DNA of 64,000 nucleotides from Microbacterium sp. SORGH_AS_0888 (lineage in GTDB: Bacteria > Actinomycetota > Actinomycetes > Actinomycetales > Microbacteriaceae), in NCBI RefSeq assembly GCF_030818905.1, contig NZ_JAUTAZ010000001.1, forward strand, positions 2,666,001 through 2,730,000, in the 5' to 3' direction. The number at the start of each line of letters is the position of its first letter. The stretch's first letter is position 1. A program made the position numbers and the translations under genes. A model generated the notes under the pieces. It did no database searches. It had not been told where the DNA came from and saw nothing but the letters and a program-made list of their open reading frames with translations. This document shows positions 1 through 8,663 of the stretch, piece by piece.

Positions 1-766
1 TCTCGTAGAATAAATAGTCCACGAAGCCTTGAATGGCGAAACCAGCTATGGCCATAGATACGCCCAGGGTTGGCGGATACCCTTGCCGAAGAGAGCGACG
101 AACGCCCGCGCCTAGGATGAACGCCAGCATAAGAAACACACCAACAGTGCCAAAAATGCGAACTTCAGCGACGAGAGCAGTAAGCAAGTAGCGATGGTGC
201 GCAAGATCAGCGAGCGCTCCAAAGCTGCCATGCTGCAAAATCACTACTGAAAATTGGCCTAGCCCAACGCCGAAGGGGTATTCTCCGGCGATGGCCCAGC
301 CTGCCGACTGCATCGAGCCGCGAAAATTGTCTTCACCCTGTGTCGTTGTCAATCTCTGCATCAGAGTGCTGAGCGAATCGGGCGGCGCAAACGTAAAAAC
401 AATCCACAGCGCCAACACTCCAAAGATAAGCACACCAATACCGCGACGACGAGATGATACAGGCGCGATCGCTACGTATAGTGCGCCACCAACAGCCAAA
501 ATGCCAAGAGCAACATATGGAAAGGTAAAAGTGGTCACGAATAAGGTGGCAAAGAGTGTTGCAAAAACGATTGCGGATGAGCTTGGTCCGGTAACGATCG
601 CATCGGTAATTGGGCTCGCGGCAAGCGTCATCATCAATATGATTAGGATTGTAGGAGTCACGCGAGCGAGAGGCGACGTTGTGGGTGCGCCATCTTGGCT
701 TGGGTGGGTATCCTTTTCGGGTCGCATCCTTGCGTTCGGTCCCGTTTTATCATGTTTGCTAGTCAT
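1..766 (-). CDS. Wzy_C-type O-antigen polymerase/ligase-like membrane protein (3' end outside window)
   Basis: These are the first 255 residues of a polytopic membrane protein that runs off the left edge. Hydrophobic stretches lie near residues 37-51, 64-101, 109-127, 199-220 and 234-255. Residues 147-171 (NFRGS then YPFGVGLG) followed by AHHRYLL at 189-195 match the external loop of the Wzy_C family, which holds O-antigen ligases and polymerases. The ATG at 766 shares an ATGA with the stop of the upstream glycosyltransferase, and the codon just upstream is a stop, so this start is firm. Only about 146 residues precede the loop, fewer than is usual in the family, so N-terminal membrane segments may be missing. 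The likely role, by inference, is polymerising or ligating the repeat unit made by the neighbouring glycosyltransferases. Codon use is less G/C-biased than in the rest of the window. Confidence 0.75.
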   Translation of the reverse strand, partial: MTSKHDKTGPNARMRPEKDTHPSQDGAPTTSPLARVTPTILIILMMTLAASPITDAIVTGPSSSAIVFATLFATLFVTTFTFPYVALGILAVGGALYVAIAPVSSRRRGIGVLIFGVLALWIVFTFAPPDSLSTLMQRLTTTQGEDNFRGSMQSAGWAIAGEYPFGVGLGQFSVVILQHGSFGALADLAHHRYLLTALVAEVRIFGTVGVFLMLAFILGAGVRRSLRQGYPPTLGVSMAIAGFAIQGFVDYLFYE

Positions 767-1945
767 CTATCTCGCCCGTCTGGCGTTGCACGATGCTCTT
801 CGTGTCTACAAATGGCTCGAGAATAATTTTCGACCATCTTTTGCGTCATAGATTGTGGCGAACCTATGACTTCCCATCGTGCAGCTGCGCTTTCCGTTAG
901 ATTCTCCCGTACTTCGGGGTTCGAAAGCCGTTCTAATGCGGAAGGAATATCCTCTTCGGACGTAATTTCAATATAGCTCACGTCGGGATCGAGCCCCAGG
1001 CCTTCGACGGCTAATGCCGTGCCCACGATAGGGAACCCGCCATGCCATCGCCTCAAGAGCCTTGAGGCGAACGCCGCCGCCATGGTTGAGTGGCATAAGT
1101 GCAGCGATAGCCGTGTCATAGTAGCTCTTGAGCTCCGGAGCATCGGAAACGATCTGAACTTTGGTGTTCGACGTCTCACCTAGAACTGATGCTCTGCGTC
1201 CAACAATGTATAGCGGCGGGAGGTGGACGCCCTCCTTATCCCAAAGACGCACCAAGCGTTGTGCCGCGTCTCGATTCGGGCCATAGTCGATAGAGCCCAC
1301 GAAGAGCGCATGCTCTGGAGGCGCCTGGGGGCTTCGATCGGCGATCGTCGCTGGATGGCCAATCTCCACGATCGATATGTCGTCGTCGGAAATATGATGC
1401 GCTGCTGTCAAGCGGTCGAACTCCTGGTTGCTGAAAACGACGATAACGTCACCATCGCGCAACGCTTTACTCTCGTATCTATTGCGGACGCGGCGCTGCG
1501 CCCGTGATCGAGAGTCAAAGCTTGGATTAGCTAGAACATTATGGACCGTGACGACCGTTGGCGCGGCTACGTCTATATGCCAGTAGGAGTGTTGGACATC
1601 GACAACGTCGGGCATTAGCTCCGCGACGACTTTTCCCAGTGAGGATCGCAGGTGACCAGAGTGGTGCAGAGCATTAGGGTCGTATAGCCGTCGAAGGGCA
1701 AGCGACGCACGCCAGATGACCTTCGCGAAGCCGGTGCGACTTTGTCCAACAAGGTACTCATCCCCAACAAGCTTTACGTCGCCGCGCATGACATCCCAGG
1801 ACGGAGCCACAATGGCCACGTTGTGGCCGAGCGTGCGCAGCTCGTCTGCTAACGCGCGAGTCCTCGCGCGATCTCCGCTATTAGCGCCGCCGATAGAGTG
1901 GGGCATGACTATCGTGATCTTCAGCGAACGCGGCCTATCACTCAC
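763..1945 (-). pseudogene. Glycosyltransferase family 4-like, frameshifted near 1030
   Basis: The GTG start at 1945 overlaps the previous stop as GTGA and gives VSDRPRSLKITIVMPHS; an alternative ATG at 1981 would overlap that gene by 40 bases. The product is a GT-B glycosyltransferase: a nucleotide-binding start, then HALFVGSIDYGPNRDA and GGGVRLKALEAMAWR near residue 300. There the frame breaks. After the Val-Pro codons one extra T (an A at plus-strand 1030) shifts the reading; in the next frame the expected PIVGTALAVEGLGLDPDV follows at once and stays open to a stop at 763. Without the extra base the protein would be about 393 residues, normal for the family. The downstream ATGA overlap is kept. 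Either this copy is broken or the base is a sequencing error. Confidence 0.85.
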
Positions 1946-2991
1946 GATCTCACCTGACCCTCTCGCACGACTGAAGTCCACTTCTTTCCGAAAGATTCTA
2001 ACGAATTGCGTGACATAACTAGCTGTTGAGCATCAGCCACGGCTCTCCATAGGTCCTTGTCGCCGCCCTTGAGACGCACTAGCACACTTGCGATAGCAGC
2101 CGGGCTTTCCGCGGGAATGAGGAGCTTCGAGTAGGCTGGCACTGCCTTCTCAAGATCTCTTATCCAGCCCACTCGCGTAGTTATAACAGGACAGCCGTGT
2201 GATATGGCTTCGAGGATAGCTAGGCTACAGGCTTCGTACTTTGTAGGAAGTATCAATGCCACAGATTTTCTAAGAGCAGCCGCTACTTCCGGCTCCGTAA
2301 GAAGACCCAAATCGTTCGTTCGCTCGTCATGGCCGGGCCCTGCGACCGAAAGCATGCTTCCGGCTATGCTGGCCGCACGAACTGCGGTTTCGTATCCTTT
2401 TCTGCTTTCACGTCTTCCCACAAAGAGTACGAGCTCCCGGGGAACAGAGTCCGGTCTAGGACTCGCTATCCGAACGCCGTTCTCGATCACGATGGGTCGG
2501 CGGAAACGGTAATGACGTCGTACTTCATCGGCGGCTGAGTTTGAAACCGCGACGCGGGTCGCTCCGACACCAGACAGGAACTCGCAAAGGCCGCCACCAA
2601 TAGCACCGGAAACCAGCCAGTCGCGCCATCGCCGTCCTGCGCGATCAGCGAATGAGTGCGAAGGAAGGGTTCCGTGGTACACATGGATGTGCTGCCAGGG
2701 GCCTCCTCCTACTGCTCCGAGTGCTCCGTTAGTAATGAGAATGTCAGGACTCATGCTCTTCAGTGCTATACGGGACCGGCGAGCACGCATAATTGCAGTT
2801 AATCCAAACCTCCGCGCCCACTTGCTTTCGACGGGCGGAGCCTCATGTAGAACGACTTCAAAATTCTCCGAAAGCTGCTCAACGAGGAGGCTAGCGAATC
2901 TCTCGACTCCGCCGGCGCTCCGATTCGAGGTCGGCGTCAAGATCACAATCAGTCTCTTACTGTGCCCACGTGGAGCTGTTTCAGGAAGCAT
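1942..2991 (-). CDS. Glycosyltransferase family 4 (GT-B)
   Basis: This 349-residue protein would add one sugar to the lipid-linked repeat unit at the inner membrane face. Its C-terminal half has the GT4 pattern: IENGV, then LVLFVGRRESRKG, and the E-x7-E acidic motif in YEACSLAILEAISHG followed by CPVITTRVG. The ATG at 2991 is chosen because it overlaps the flippase stop (2981-2983) by 11 bases; the open frame continues upstream to 3096, but that part overlaps flippase coding sequence and looks unlike a GT start. Its stop overlaps the next glycosyltransferase start as GTGA. Donor and acceptor sugars cannot be told. The N-terminal GGVERFASLLVEQL, typical of GT4 enzymes, supports the start chosen. 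Confidence 0.85.
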   Translation of the reverse strand: MLPETAPRGHSKRLIVILTPTSNRSAGGVERFASLLVEQLSENFEVVLHEAPPVESKWARRFGLTAIMRARRSRIALKSMSPDILITNGALGAVGGGPWQHIHVYHGTLPSHSFADRAGRRWRDWLVSGAIGGGLCEFLSGVGATRVAVSNSAADEVRRHYRFRRPIVIENGVRIASPRPDSVPRELVLFVGRRESRKGYETAVRAASIAGSMLSVAGPGHDERTNDLGLLTEPEVAAALRKSVALILPTKYEACSLAILEAISHGCPVITTRVGWIRDLEKAVPAYSKLLIPAESPAAIASVLVRLKGGDKDLWRAVADAQQLVMSRNSLESFGKKWTSVVREGQVRS

Positions 2992-4216
2992 CACGGTACC
3001 AACCCTTGCGTGTCTGGAAAAATAGAGCGATGAGCAAACCCGTGAAGTGAACGACTTCAACCGAAACGACGGCGTAGCCTGCGACTTCTGGGCCACCTAG
3101 CCAAGCGGATGCGGTAACAGCGCAGAATCCGAGAACTGCGATGGCTGCGGAAACAAAAGCTATCAGCCGCTCACGGTTAAGCGCTATAAGAGAACTCGTC
3201 AGTACGTAGGCGCCCGCGATGAACGGGAAAGCGCAAAAGGCAATCGACAAGTACGTGGGTGCGGTCGAATATTTTGGCCCTAGCAATACAGTTGCAATGA
3301 AGTCCGAGAAGAGAAGGACTGTAACTGACACAAATACACTTGCCGTCATCGTGAAAGCAAAATACTGCATAAAAAGACGAGCGGGCGCCGCGTTCGAACG
3401 AAGTGCATTCACCAGTCTGGGTAACAGGACCGAGATTATTGTTGCTGGCAGTACTTGGGCCGCGTCCAAGAGCCTGAATGCGGCTAGGTAAGACGCGCCG
3501 TCTTCCGGTGCAGAGAAGCTAAATACGGCAAGTTGTGAACCTCGATAATACGCCGTCACAGCAAGTGAGGACCACACCAGCGGCCAAGCCTCTCTGATCA
3601 GATCCCTTGCTGTTACTCGGTTCGGGCCGAAGGCGCCGTCGTCAGGTGCAATCAGACGAGCCGTCAGCCACGAGAGTATAGCTTGCACCGCGCAAGCTGC
3701 CACGCTCATAAATGCAAGTGTGGTGACGTCCAAGTTTGTTGCAACCGCGACTAGAACCAAAGCGAGCCAGGCGATGTTTTGGGAAGCGAGAAGAACGCCA
3801 ACTAGCAGCGGCTTAACGGTAGCTTCTGCGACAGCCCTATACGACGTGTAGGCGTAAGGGACAGTGCTTAAAGCGCAAACAAGTAATATCAAGCTGCTGT
3901 CGTTTCCAGCGACAACGGCCACTGCGACAACAAGGGGAGATATCACTGCAAGCATGATGAGGCGAGACCGCGTCATCATCTTGGCCACATGTAGTGGAGG
4001 TGCTCCGCCCGATATTCGTCTTACGCCCAGCGGAAAAATTCCCGAGTCCATGACACCGTAGGCGAGTGACGCTAATGTCAAACCGGCAGTCAAAGAGCCA
4101 TACTGTGCTGGCCCGAGGTAGCGAGCCAACACAATTACGACCACTAATGATGTTCCCAGTCCTAATATGCGCAACCCGAGTTGACCGAATTGTGCCAGAA
4201 GATTAGCCCGGGACAT
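2981..4216 (-). CDS. Polysaccharide flippase (Wzx/PST-like)
   Basis: This 411-residue, highly hydrophobic protein has about 12-14 predicted membrane segments spread over its whole length. Its start (ANLLAQFGQLGLRILGLGTS, then VLARYLGPAQYGSLTAG) is typical of the polysaccharide transporter (PST) branch of the MOP flippase superfamily, which moves undecaprenyl-linked repeat units across the membrane. Length fits the family. The start at 4216 overlaps the previous glycosyltransferase stop by 14 bases, and its own stop overlaps the next glycosyltransferase, so it belongs to a translationally coupled run. Inference: it exports the lipid-linked unit to the Wzy_C protein encoded at the operon end. 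Codon use is A/T-richer than in the flanking genome. Confidence 0.85.
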   Translation of the reverse strand: MSRANLLAQFGQLGLRILGLGTSLVVVIVLARYLGPAQYGSLTAGLTLASLAYGVMDSGIFPLGVRRISGGAPPLHVAKMMTRSRLIMLAVISPLVVAVAVVAGNDSSLILLVCALSTVPYAYTSYRAVAEATVKPLLVGVLLASQNIAWLALVLVAVATNLDVTTLAFMSVAACAVQAILSWLTARLIAPDDGAFGPNRVTARDLIREAWPLVWSSLAVTAYYRGSQLAVFSFSAPEDGASYLAAFRLLDAAQVLPATIISVLLPRLVNALRSNAAPARLFMQYFAFTMTASVFVSVTVLLFSDFIATVLLGPKYSTAPTYLSIAFCAFPFIAGAYVLTSSLIALNRERLIAFVSAAIAVLGFCAVTASAWLGGPEVAGYAVVSVEVVHFTGLLIALFFQTRKGWYRDAS

Positions 4217-5363
4217 TTGTTGCCGTCAATTTCAAGGATCGGACGCCACGTGAAATCGTATCGGAAAGCGCGGCATCATACTCCGAGGAAATTTTCCCCC
4301 AAGAAAACTGTTGAACCGCGCGATCGTAAGCGCGTAGTGACAGCTCATCGCGCAATTCCTTGTCCTTTATCACCCGCTCGATCGCTGTTGCGATCGAGGC
4401 CGGGTCGCGTGCGGTAAGCCACCCCGAGTTTCCCAGCACTTCGGAATTAAAAGGTGTTTCTACTGCGACGATGGGAACCCCAAGCGCCATGGCTTGAACA
4501 AGCGCTGGATTGGTTCCCCCGACCGTATGCCCGTGGAAGTAAACGCCGGCGTGCTGCCACAATGAAAACAAAAGACCGTCGTCGTGGACATGTCCGAGCC
4601 ATACAGCATTCTCTCGTGACTCGACAAACAACTTGACGGAATTCTCGAGATCGCCTCCTGCGCCCGACGAACCTACAAAGACCACCGGGGTGTCTGGAAG
4701 AGTGGTGACAGCCGAGAGAAACTCCCGAACAGAGTTCTCAGGCACAAAGCGCGCGACGAGTAGTGCATACTCTCCGGACGGGACGCCATCCGGCGGAGCA
4801 ATTTTTGAGTGAGTGTCGCCTCCGTACGCAATGTAATAACCGCTCCGGTTGTAGCGGTTCTCCCAAATGCGTGAAATCTCTCTTGCGTCATAGATTAAAC
4901 CGGTGGCAAACCACTTCGTGAATTGCGCGCCAAGCTTAAATATAGCTCGAGCGACTGTTCCCCACTTGCCTCGCTCCCACTCGATTCCGTCCACATGAAC
5001 CAATGTGGGGATCCGCATCAGCCAGAGTAGAGGTATCCAGATCCCGTTCGCTACATTCATAATGAGAACAACCGATGGGCGAGAGAATGCTGAAAGAACT
5101 GTCGCCGACAGGCTGAAGGTCAGTGTGGACAATGCGCGAGTGCTTATGCCCCAGCTCGTGCGGCTTCGAATTCGATCATCGCGGTTCGCATCATCGACTT
5201 TCACCCAACCGGGGCGTCCGTATACAGTGACATCCCACCCCCTGTCAGCTAGATACGGCGCAATCTTTCGGACTGCCGTCTCGAATCCTCCGTAGTAGCT
5301 GGGGTATCCGCGAGTGCCGACTATGGCTACGGACTTGATCTTGCCGAAACGACGAGTCGTCAC
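4203..5363 (-). CDS. DUF1972-type glycosyltransferase (rhamnosyltransferase-like)
   Basis: The N-terminus VAIVGTRGYPSYYGGFETAV is the hallmark of the DUF1972 domain found at the start of a group of GT4 enzymes, several of which are rhamnosyltransferases of capsule loci. The C-terminal half carries YALLVARFVPENS and NPALVQAMALGVPIVAVETP, the GT4 donor-binding region. At 386 residues it has the usual length. The GTG start at 5363 shares one base with the TAG stop of the upstream gene (TAGTG), so translation is probably coupled. Rhamnose transfer is a family-based guess; no rhamnose synthesis genes lie in this window to support it. Confidence 0.85.
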   Translation of the reverse strand: MTTRRFGKIKSVAIVGTRGYPSYYGGFETAVRKIAPYLADRGWDVTVYGRPGWVKVDDANRDDRIRSRTSWGISTRALSTLTFSLSATVLSAFSRPSVVLIMNVANGIWIPLLWLMRIPTLVHVDGIEWERGKWGTVARAIFKLGAQFTKWFATGLIYDAREISRIWENRYNRSGYYIAYGGDTHSKIAPPDGVPSGEYALLVARFVPENSVREFLSAVTTLPDTPVVFVGSSGAGGDLENSVKLFVESRENAVWLGHVHDDGLLFSLWQHAGVYFHGHTVGGTNPALVQAMALGVPIVAVETPFNSEVLGNSGWLTARDPASIATAIERVIKDKELRDELSLRAYDRAVQQFSWGKISSEYDAALSDTISRGVRSLKLTATNVPG

Positions 5364-6481
5364 TAGCGGTCCCCTTCTGTTAGGGCGTCGCCGTCGGCGA
5401 TGGCAACATGGCGACTGATTACCTCACGTGCAAAAGCGCGCGTGTAAGGGTTTAGCTTGTCATGGTCGATCGTGGCTTGTGCAAGGCTGCTCAGCACGTC
5501 TACGGACAGTGACGTGGAGGCTGTTACGGTCCCGGCGAGCGTGCTAGCTGGCATTCCCTCGAAGGCGGCTTGTGTGCCTAGAACCGGTCGGCCATAAAGA
5601 AGCGACTCAAGCACCTTGACTTTGATGCCGCCGCCGAGCCGGATTGGAGCGAGCGAAATGTCGATCATGCTGTAAAACTCCCCAACATCTTGAACTTCTC
5701 CCACGATGGTTACATGCTGACGAGGTGCAAGCTTTTCTGTGTGACGACCCGCGACCAAAATTCTGTATCCTGCTGCGACGAGCACAGGAAGCCAGTCTTC
5801 CACTAACACGTTGTAGGCGTCGACATTGGGCCAAAAATCGAAGTTTCCGATAAGTCCCGCTACGGGTGTTTCTCGACCGGAGGGCAATAGTGGCGATACC
5901 TCGCCTAGCCAAGTCGGGAGCCACGTCACTTGCGGGCCGACACTTAACTGGGTCAGAAATCCTGCGTCTGCAAAACCCGCCGCGGTTGCGATAGACGACT
6001 TCGCGAGAAGGTTGGACTCCGCCCTAGCGAGTAGCTTTGCTTGTAGCTTCGCTGTCAACTTGGCGAGGCCGCGCCGCGTGGTCGCCTCGCGAAGGCCAAA
6101 CTGACTCCAGACATCCATAAAGTCGACCCAAATGGGACAAGCGGCAGCGGCGGCAAACGGAGCCAGTGAAAGCGCGCTGACGATAACGAGGTCTGGTTTA
6201 TGCAATCGGACGTTGGCCGTGAGGTCCGGGTCCACTGCGCCCCACTTAGTTGGCATAGGTAAATAGTGCCGCTTGAGAGCGCTAATTCTCCCAACCGGAG
6301 AGAATCGACGACGCGAGGTTTCCGACTTTTGGCGCGCACGCTCCCCGAGCGCGTTGCGTGGGAAAACGACCTCTACTTCGTGCCCAAGCTCGCGGAGTAT
6401 CGAGCGGAACGCGCGAGTTCGAATGGTGCCTCCGTGTGACGCACTGTCTGGGTCGGACAAGCTAATGATTAGAACACGCAC
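5363..6481 (-). CDS. Glycosyltransferase (GT-B, family 1/4-like)
   Basis: This 372-residue protein starts MRVLIISLSDPDSASHGGTI, a Rossmann first strand followed by the glycine-rich acceptor loop common to GT-B enzymes. Residues around 227-235 (VAGLIGNFDFWPNVDAY) and 291-305 (ISLAPIRLGGGIKVKVLES) match the group of glycosyltransferases also represented by the frameshifted gene at 763-1945; both share the GG-G-hydrophobic-K-x-LE signature, so the two could be distant paralogues. The GTG at 6481 follows the previous TAA stop directly, and an AGGAGG lies about 10 bases upstream inside the end of that gene. Sugar specificity is unknown. Confidence 0.8.
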   Translation of the reverse strand: MRVLIISLSDPDSASHGGTIRTRAFRSILRELGHEVEVVFPRNALGERARQKSETSRRRFSPVGRISALKRHYLPMPTKWGAVDPDLTANVRLHKPDLVIVSALSLAPFAAAAACPIWVDFMDVWSQFGLREATTRRGLAKLTAKLQAKLLARAESNLLAKSSIATAAGFADAGFLTQLSVGPQVTWLPTWLGEVSPLLPSGRETPVAGLIGNFDFWPNVDAYNVLVEDWLPVLVAAGYRILVAGRHTEKLAPRQHVTIVGEVQDVGEFYSMIDISLAPIRLGGGIKVKVLESLLYGRPVLGTQAAFEGMPASTLAGTVTASTSLSVDVLSSLAQATIDHDKLNPYTRAFAREVISRHVAIADGDALTEGDR

Positions 6482-7627
6482 TTAGAGGCCTCCTTCCTGC
6501 ACGATCTCAAGCGCCTCTTGGACGTTACGTGCATATGCTTGTGCCGAGAGACTTTCGTTTACGAATAGCCAACCTGAGGCGGCGAGTGAACGCGCTACCG
6601 ACGGGTTTTGGTGAAGATAAGAAATCTTCGCCGCAAGATCTATTGGATCTCCAGCCGAAAAAGTGAGGCCTGTTACCCCGTTCTCTACCACCTCCACTAG
6701 ACCGTCGACCGCCGAGACGATGACAGGGCGCTTCGCGGCCATCGCCTCGGCGGCCACCGTGCCAAACGGCTCCGTCCGTGAAGGCACCAAAACTATGTCT
6801 GCGTCTTCGAGAACTGACGAAGGGTCTTCTACGAAACCTATGAAGCGACAGTCAGTCCCCGCGGGTAGTGCGGCAGCCGCAAGTTGCAGTTGATCGCGGT
6901 ACCATTCGTATCCGGGAAAGACTTCGCCCGCCAACGTAAGTTGCGTAGCAATACCTTTCTTATGCAAATCGTTCATTGCCTGCAACACCACGTCTTGTCC
7001 TTTGCGTGGGCTTAATCGGCCCACCAAAAGCAGCCGCAAGGGCGAGCGGAAATCCGGCGCCTCAGAACGGAAATATCTATCCCACTCCTTGCCGTTATAG
7101 ATCACTTTGTAAGTTCTCTTGCGAGCGCGGAAGTGAGACATGTTTTGCCTCACGAAGTCCTGAGTGGACTTACTATTGCTTACGACTAGGCTCGCTAATG
7201 CTAACGGAGCAATCAAGAGCCTCTGGACCAGTCTTGAAGCGCTGTGCTCGCTTTCGCGAACATGTACGACTAGCGGAATCCGGCAGAACCATGCGGCGAA
7301 CATCCATGAGGGCTGTGTAATTGTGTTCACCCAGACCGCTTCCGGACGCATGGCACGCAGTAGCTTTAAAATCCGAGGCATAGTGAGCAGTGTACGCAGC
7401 GTTAAGCGAACAACTCCCTTAAGCGACATGAATTCTTTGCGCAGCACGGGGACGTCAATTGCTTCGACAATCGCGCCGGCACTCTCGGCCAGCGGCTTTA
7501 GGGGTCCGTTATCGGGTATCACGAGGTGAGCTTCGGCTCCGGCGGCCACGGCTGCTCGAATTGTTTCGACAATCATCCTGTCGCTGCCATAAAGTTCAGA
7601 ACCCGGGTGCGCGAATAGGATTGTCAT
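6482..7627 (-). CDS. Glycosyltransferase family 4
   Basis: This 381-residue enzyme has the full GT4 pattern: ILFAHPGSELYGSDRM at the N-terminus, YNGKEWDRYF in the middle, LRLLLVGRLSPRKGQDVVL opening the second Rossmann domain, and the acidic E-x7-E motif in SRTEPFGTVAAEAMAAKRPV. It would transfer a nucleotide-activated sugar to the growing repeat unit on the cytosolic membrane face. Its ATG overlaps the stop of the beta-propeller gene as ATGA, and its TAA is followed at once by the next glycosyltransferase, placing it second in the coupled run that reads leftward from 8604. Donor sugar and linkage cannot be deduced. Confidence 0.88.
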   Translation of the reverse strand: MTILFAHPGSELYGSDRMIVETIRAAVAAGAEAHLVIPDNGPLKPLAESAGAIVEAIDVPVLRKEFMSLKGVVRLTLRTLLTMPRILKLLRAMRPEAVWVNTITQPSWMFAAWFCRIPLVVHVRESEHSASRLVQRLLIAPLALASLVVSNSKSTQDFVRQNMSHFRARKRTYKVIYNGKEWDRYFRSEAPDFRSPLRLLLVGRLSPRKGQDVVLQAMNDLHKKGIATQLTLAGEVFPGYEWYRDQLQLAAAALPAGTDCRFIGFVEDPSSVLEDADIVLVPSRTEPFGTVAAEAMAAKRPVIVSAVDGLVEVVENGVTGLTFSAGDPIDLAAKISYLHQNPSVARSLAASGWLFVNESLSAQAYARNVQEALEIVQEGGL

Positions 7628-8604
7628 GAATGTTCCTTCTTTAGTCCGTCAAGACAAAGCAAATTCGACACGAGCGTACTAGGTAGGCGTATCTCACGTG
7701 CGTGACAATCGCCGCTGCCAAAAGTTAGGGTAATGCTATTTTCGCTTACCAGTATCCCTGCGCAGAACTCTATGCCTCTTTTTTGAAAGAAAAATGGCCG
7801 AGATAAGTGCAACTTCGACAGGCTGGCGTCTATGTAAGCGAATCTATGAAAGTAGATCCTTGATGGTAGGCCAAGTAGTCGTCTGGGGCGTTGTATTGAT
7901 GTGTGCGTTACTCCTATGTAGCCGCCATCTTTTCCCCAGCGCACAAACTGTGAGGATCCCGATAGTCGGTCGGTCCCGTCTCGGTCTTCGTTGGGTTCGT
8001 TGTGTAATTCCAACTCTTGCCCGGTCCATCGATAAACTTCCAGGCTGTTTAAGTCGTATATAAAGTAAAGATCGTCGCCGCGGATAAGAGGTGCCCAGTT
8101 TTTTTCTTTTCGAGATCCGTGAGGTGACGGCATCTCAATCGTCCTTATGATCTCGTCGCCGCTAATTCGCGCAAGAATCATTTTGCTTGCTAAGAAGTCG
8201 TCCTCCCATGTGGCGGCACTGAATACGGCCCAGAGTTCATTTCGCCAGGCGAACACGCGTGCATCCTCCAGGCCCATCGGATATTTCGACCGATCCTTAT
8301 GGTGTAATGCTCTGAAGGCGGGCTTCTCGCGTTCGGGTGAAATCTGTGTGATCCAAGTTCGCGATGATAGCGGCTCGCCGTTCGTGACATATTTCCCGGT
8401 CCAGGGGCTGATCCGATAGTTCACCTCTCGAATCGTCCGAAACGTGTATTCTCCCAGAGTGCAGATGCTCGGGTTTGTGAAATTGCCTTCTGTGGGAGGG
8501 GGTATTTCTGATAGCACAGTGTCGTCTGCGCCCGAAAGGCGCTTGTATCTGTTGGGGGCGAGGAGCGCGGAGAGATAAGACTTTACGCTGGGCCGTGTCG
8601 TCAT
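7624..8604 (-). CDS. Beta-propeller protein resembling GH130/GH43-fold enzymes
   Basis: This 326-residue protein shows spaced blades rather than a GT fold: NFTNPSICTLGEY near the start, MGLEDARVFAWRNELWAVFSA, NWAPLIRGDDLYFIYDLNS, then GGYIGVTHTS and EFCAGILVSENSITLTFGSGDCHA near the C-terminus. Such Asn-Pro, Asp-Ala-Arg, Lys-Asn-Trp-x-Pro and final Gly-x-x-Asp elements recall five-bladed propellers of the GH130/GH43 superfamily, which includes mannoside phosphorylases. No signal peptide is seen, so it probably acts in the cytosol. The ATG at 8604 is preferred because the open frame further upstream runs antiparallel through the acyltransferase gene. It leads the coupled glycosyltransferase run. 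Function is inferred from fold resemblance only. Confidence 0.65.
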   Translation of the reverse strand: MTTRPSVKSYLSALLAPNRYKRLSGADDTVLSEIPPPTEGNFTNPSICTLGEYTFRTIREVNYRISPWTGKYVTNGEPLSSRTWITQISPEREKPAFRALHHKDRSKYPMGLEDARVFAWRNELWAVFSAATWEDDFLASKMILARISGDEIIRTIEMPSPHGSRKEKNWAPLIRGDDLYFIYDLNSLEVYRWTGQELELHNEPNEDRDGTDRLSGSSQFVRWGKDGGYIGVTHTSIQRPRRLLGLPSRIYFHRFAYIDASLSKLHLSRPFFFQKRGIEFCAGILVSENSITLTFGSGDCHAREIRLPSTLVSNLLCLDGLKKEHS

Positions 8605-8663
8605 AGTGATAACTCTCGGGTTGGGGAGCTGAGGTCGGCCGAATCGTAGCGCAACGCGTCGGC

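Noticed and set aside
291..851. Open plus-strand frame of 186 codons
   Set aside because: The minus strand here encodes a Wzy_C membrane protein with family motifs and an ATGA junction; the plus frame has no recognisable features.
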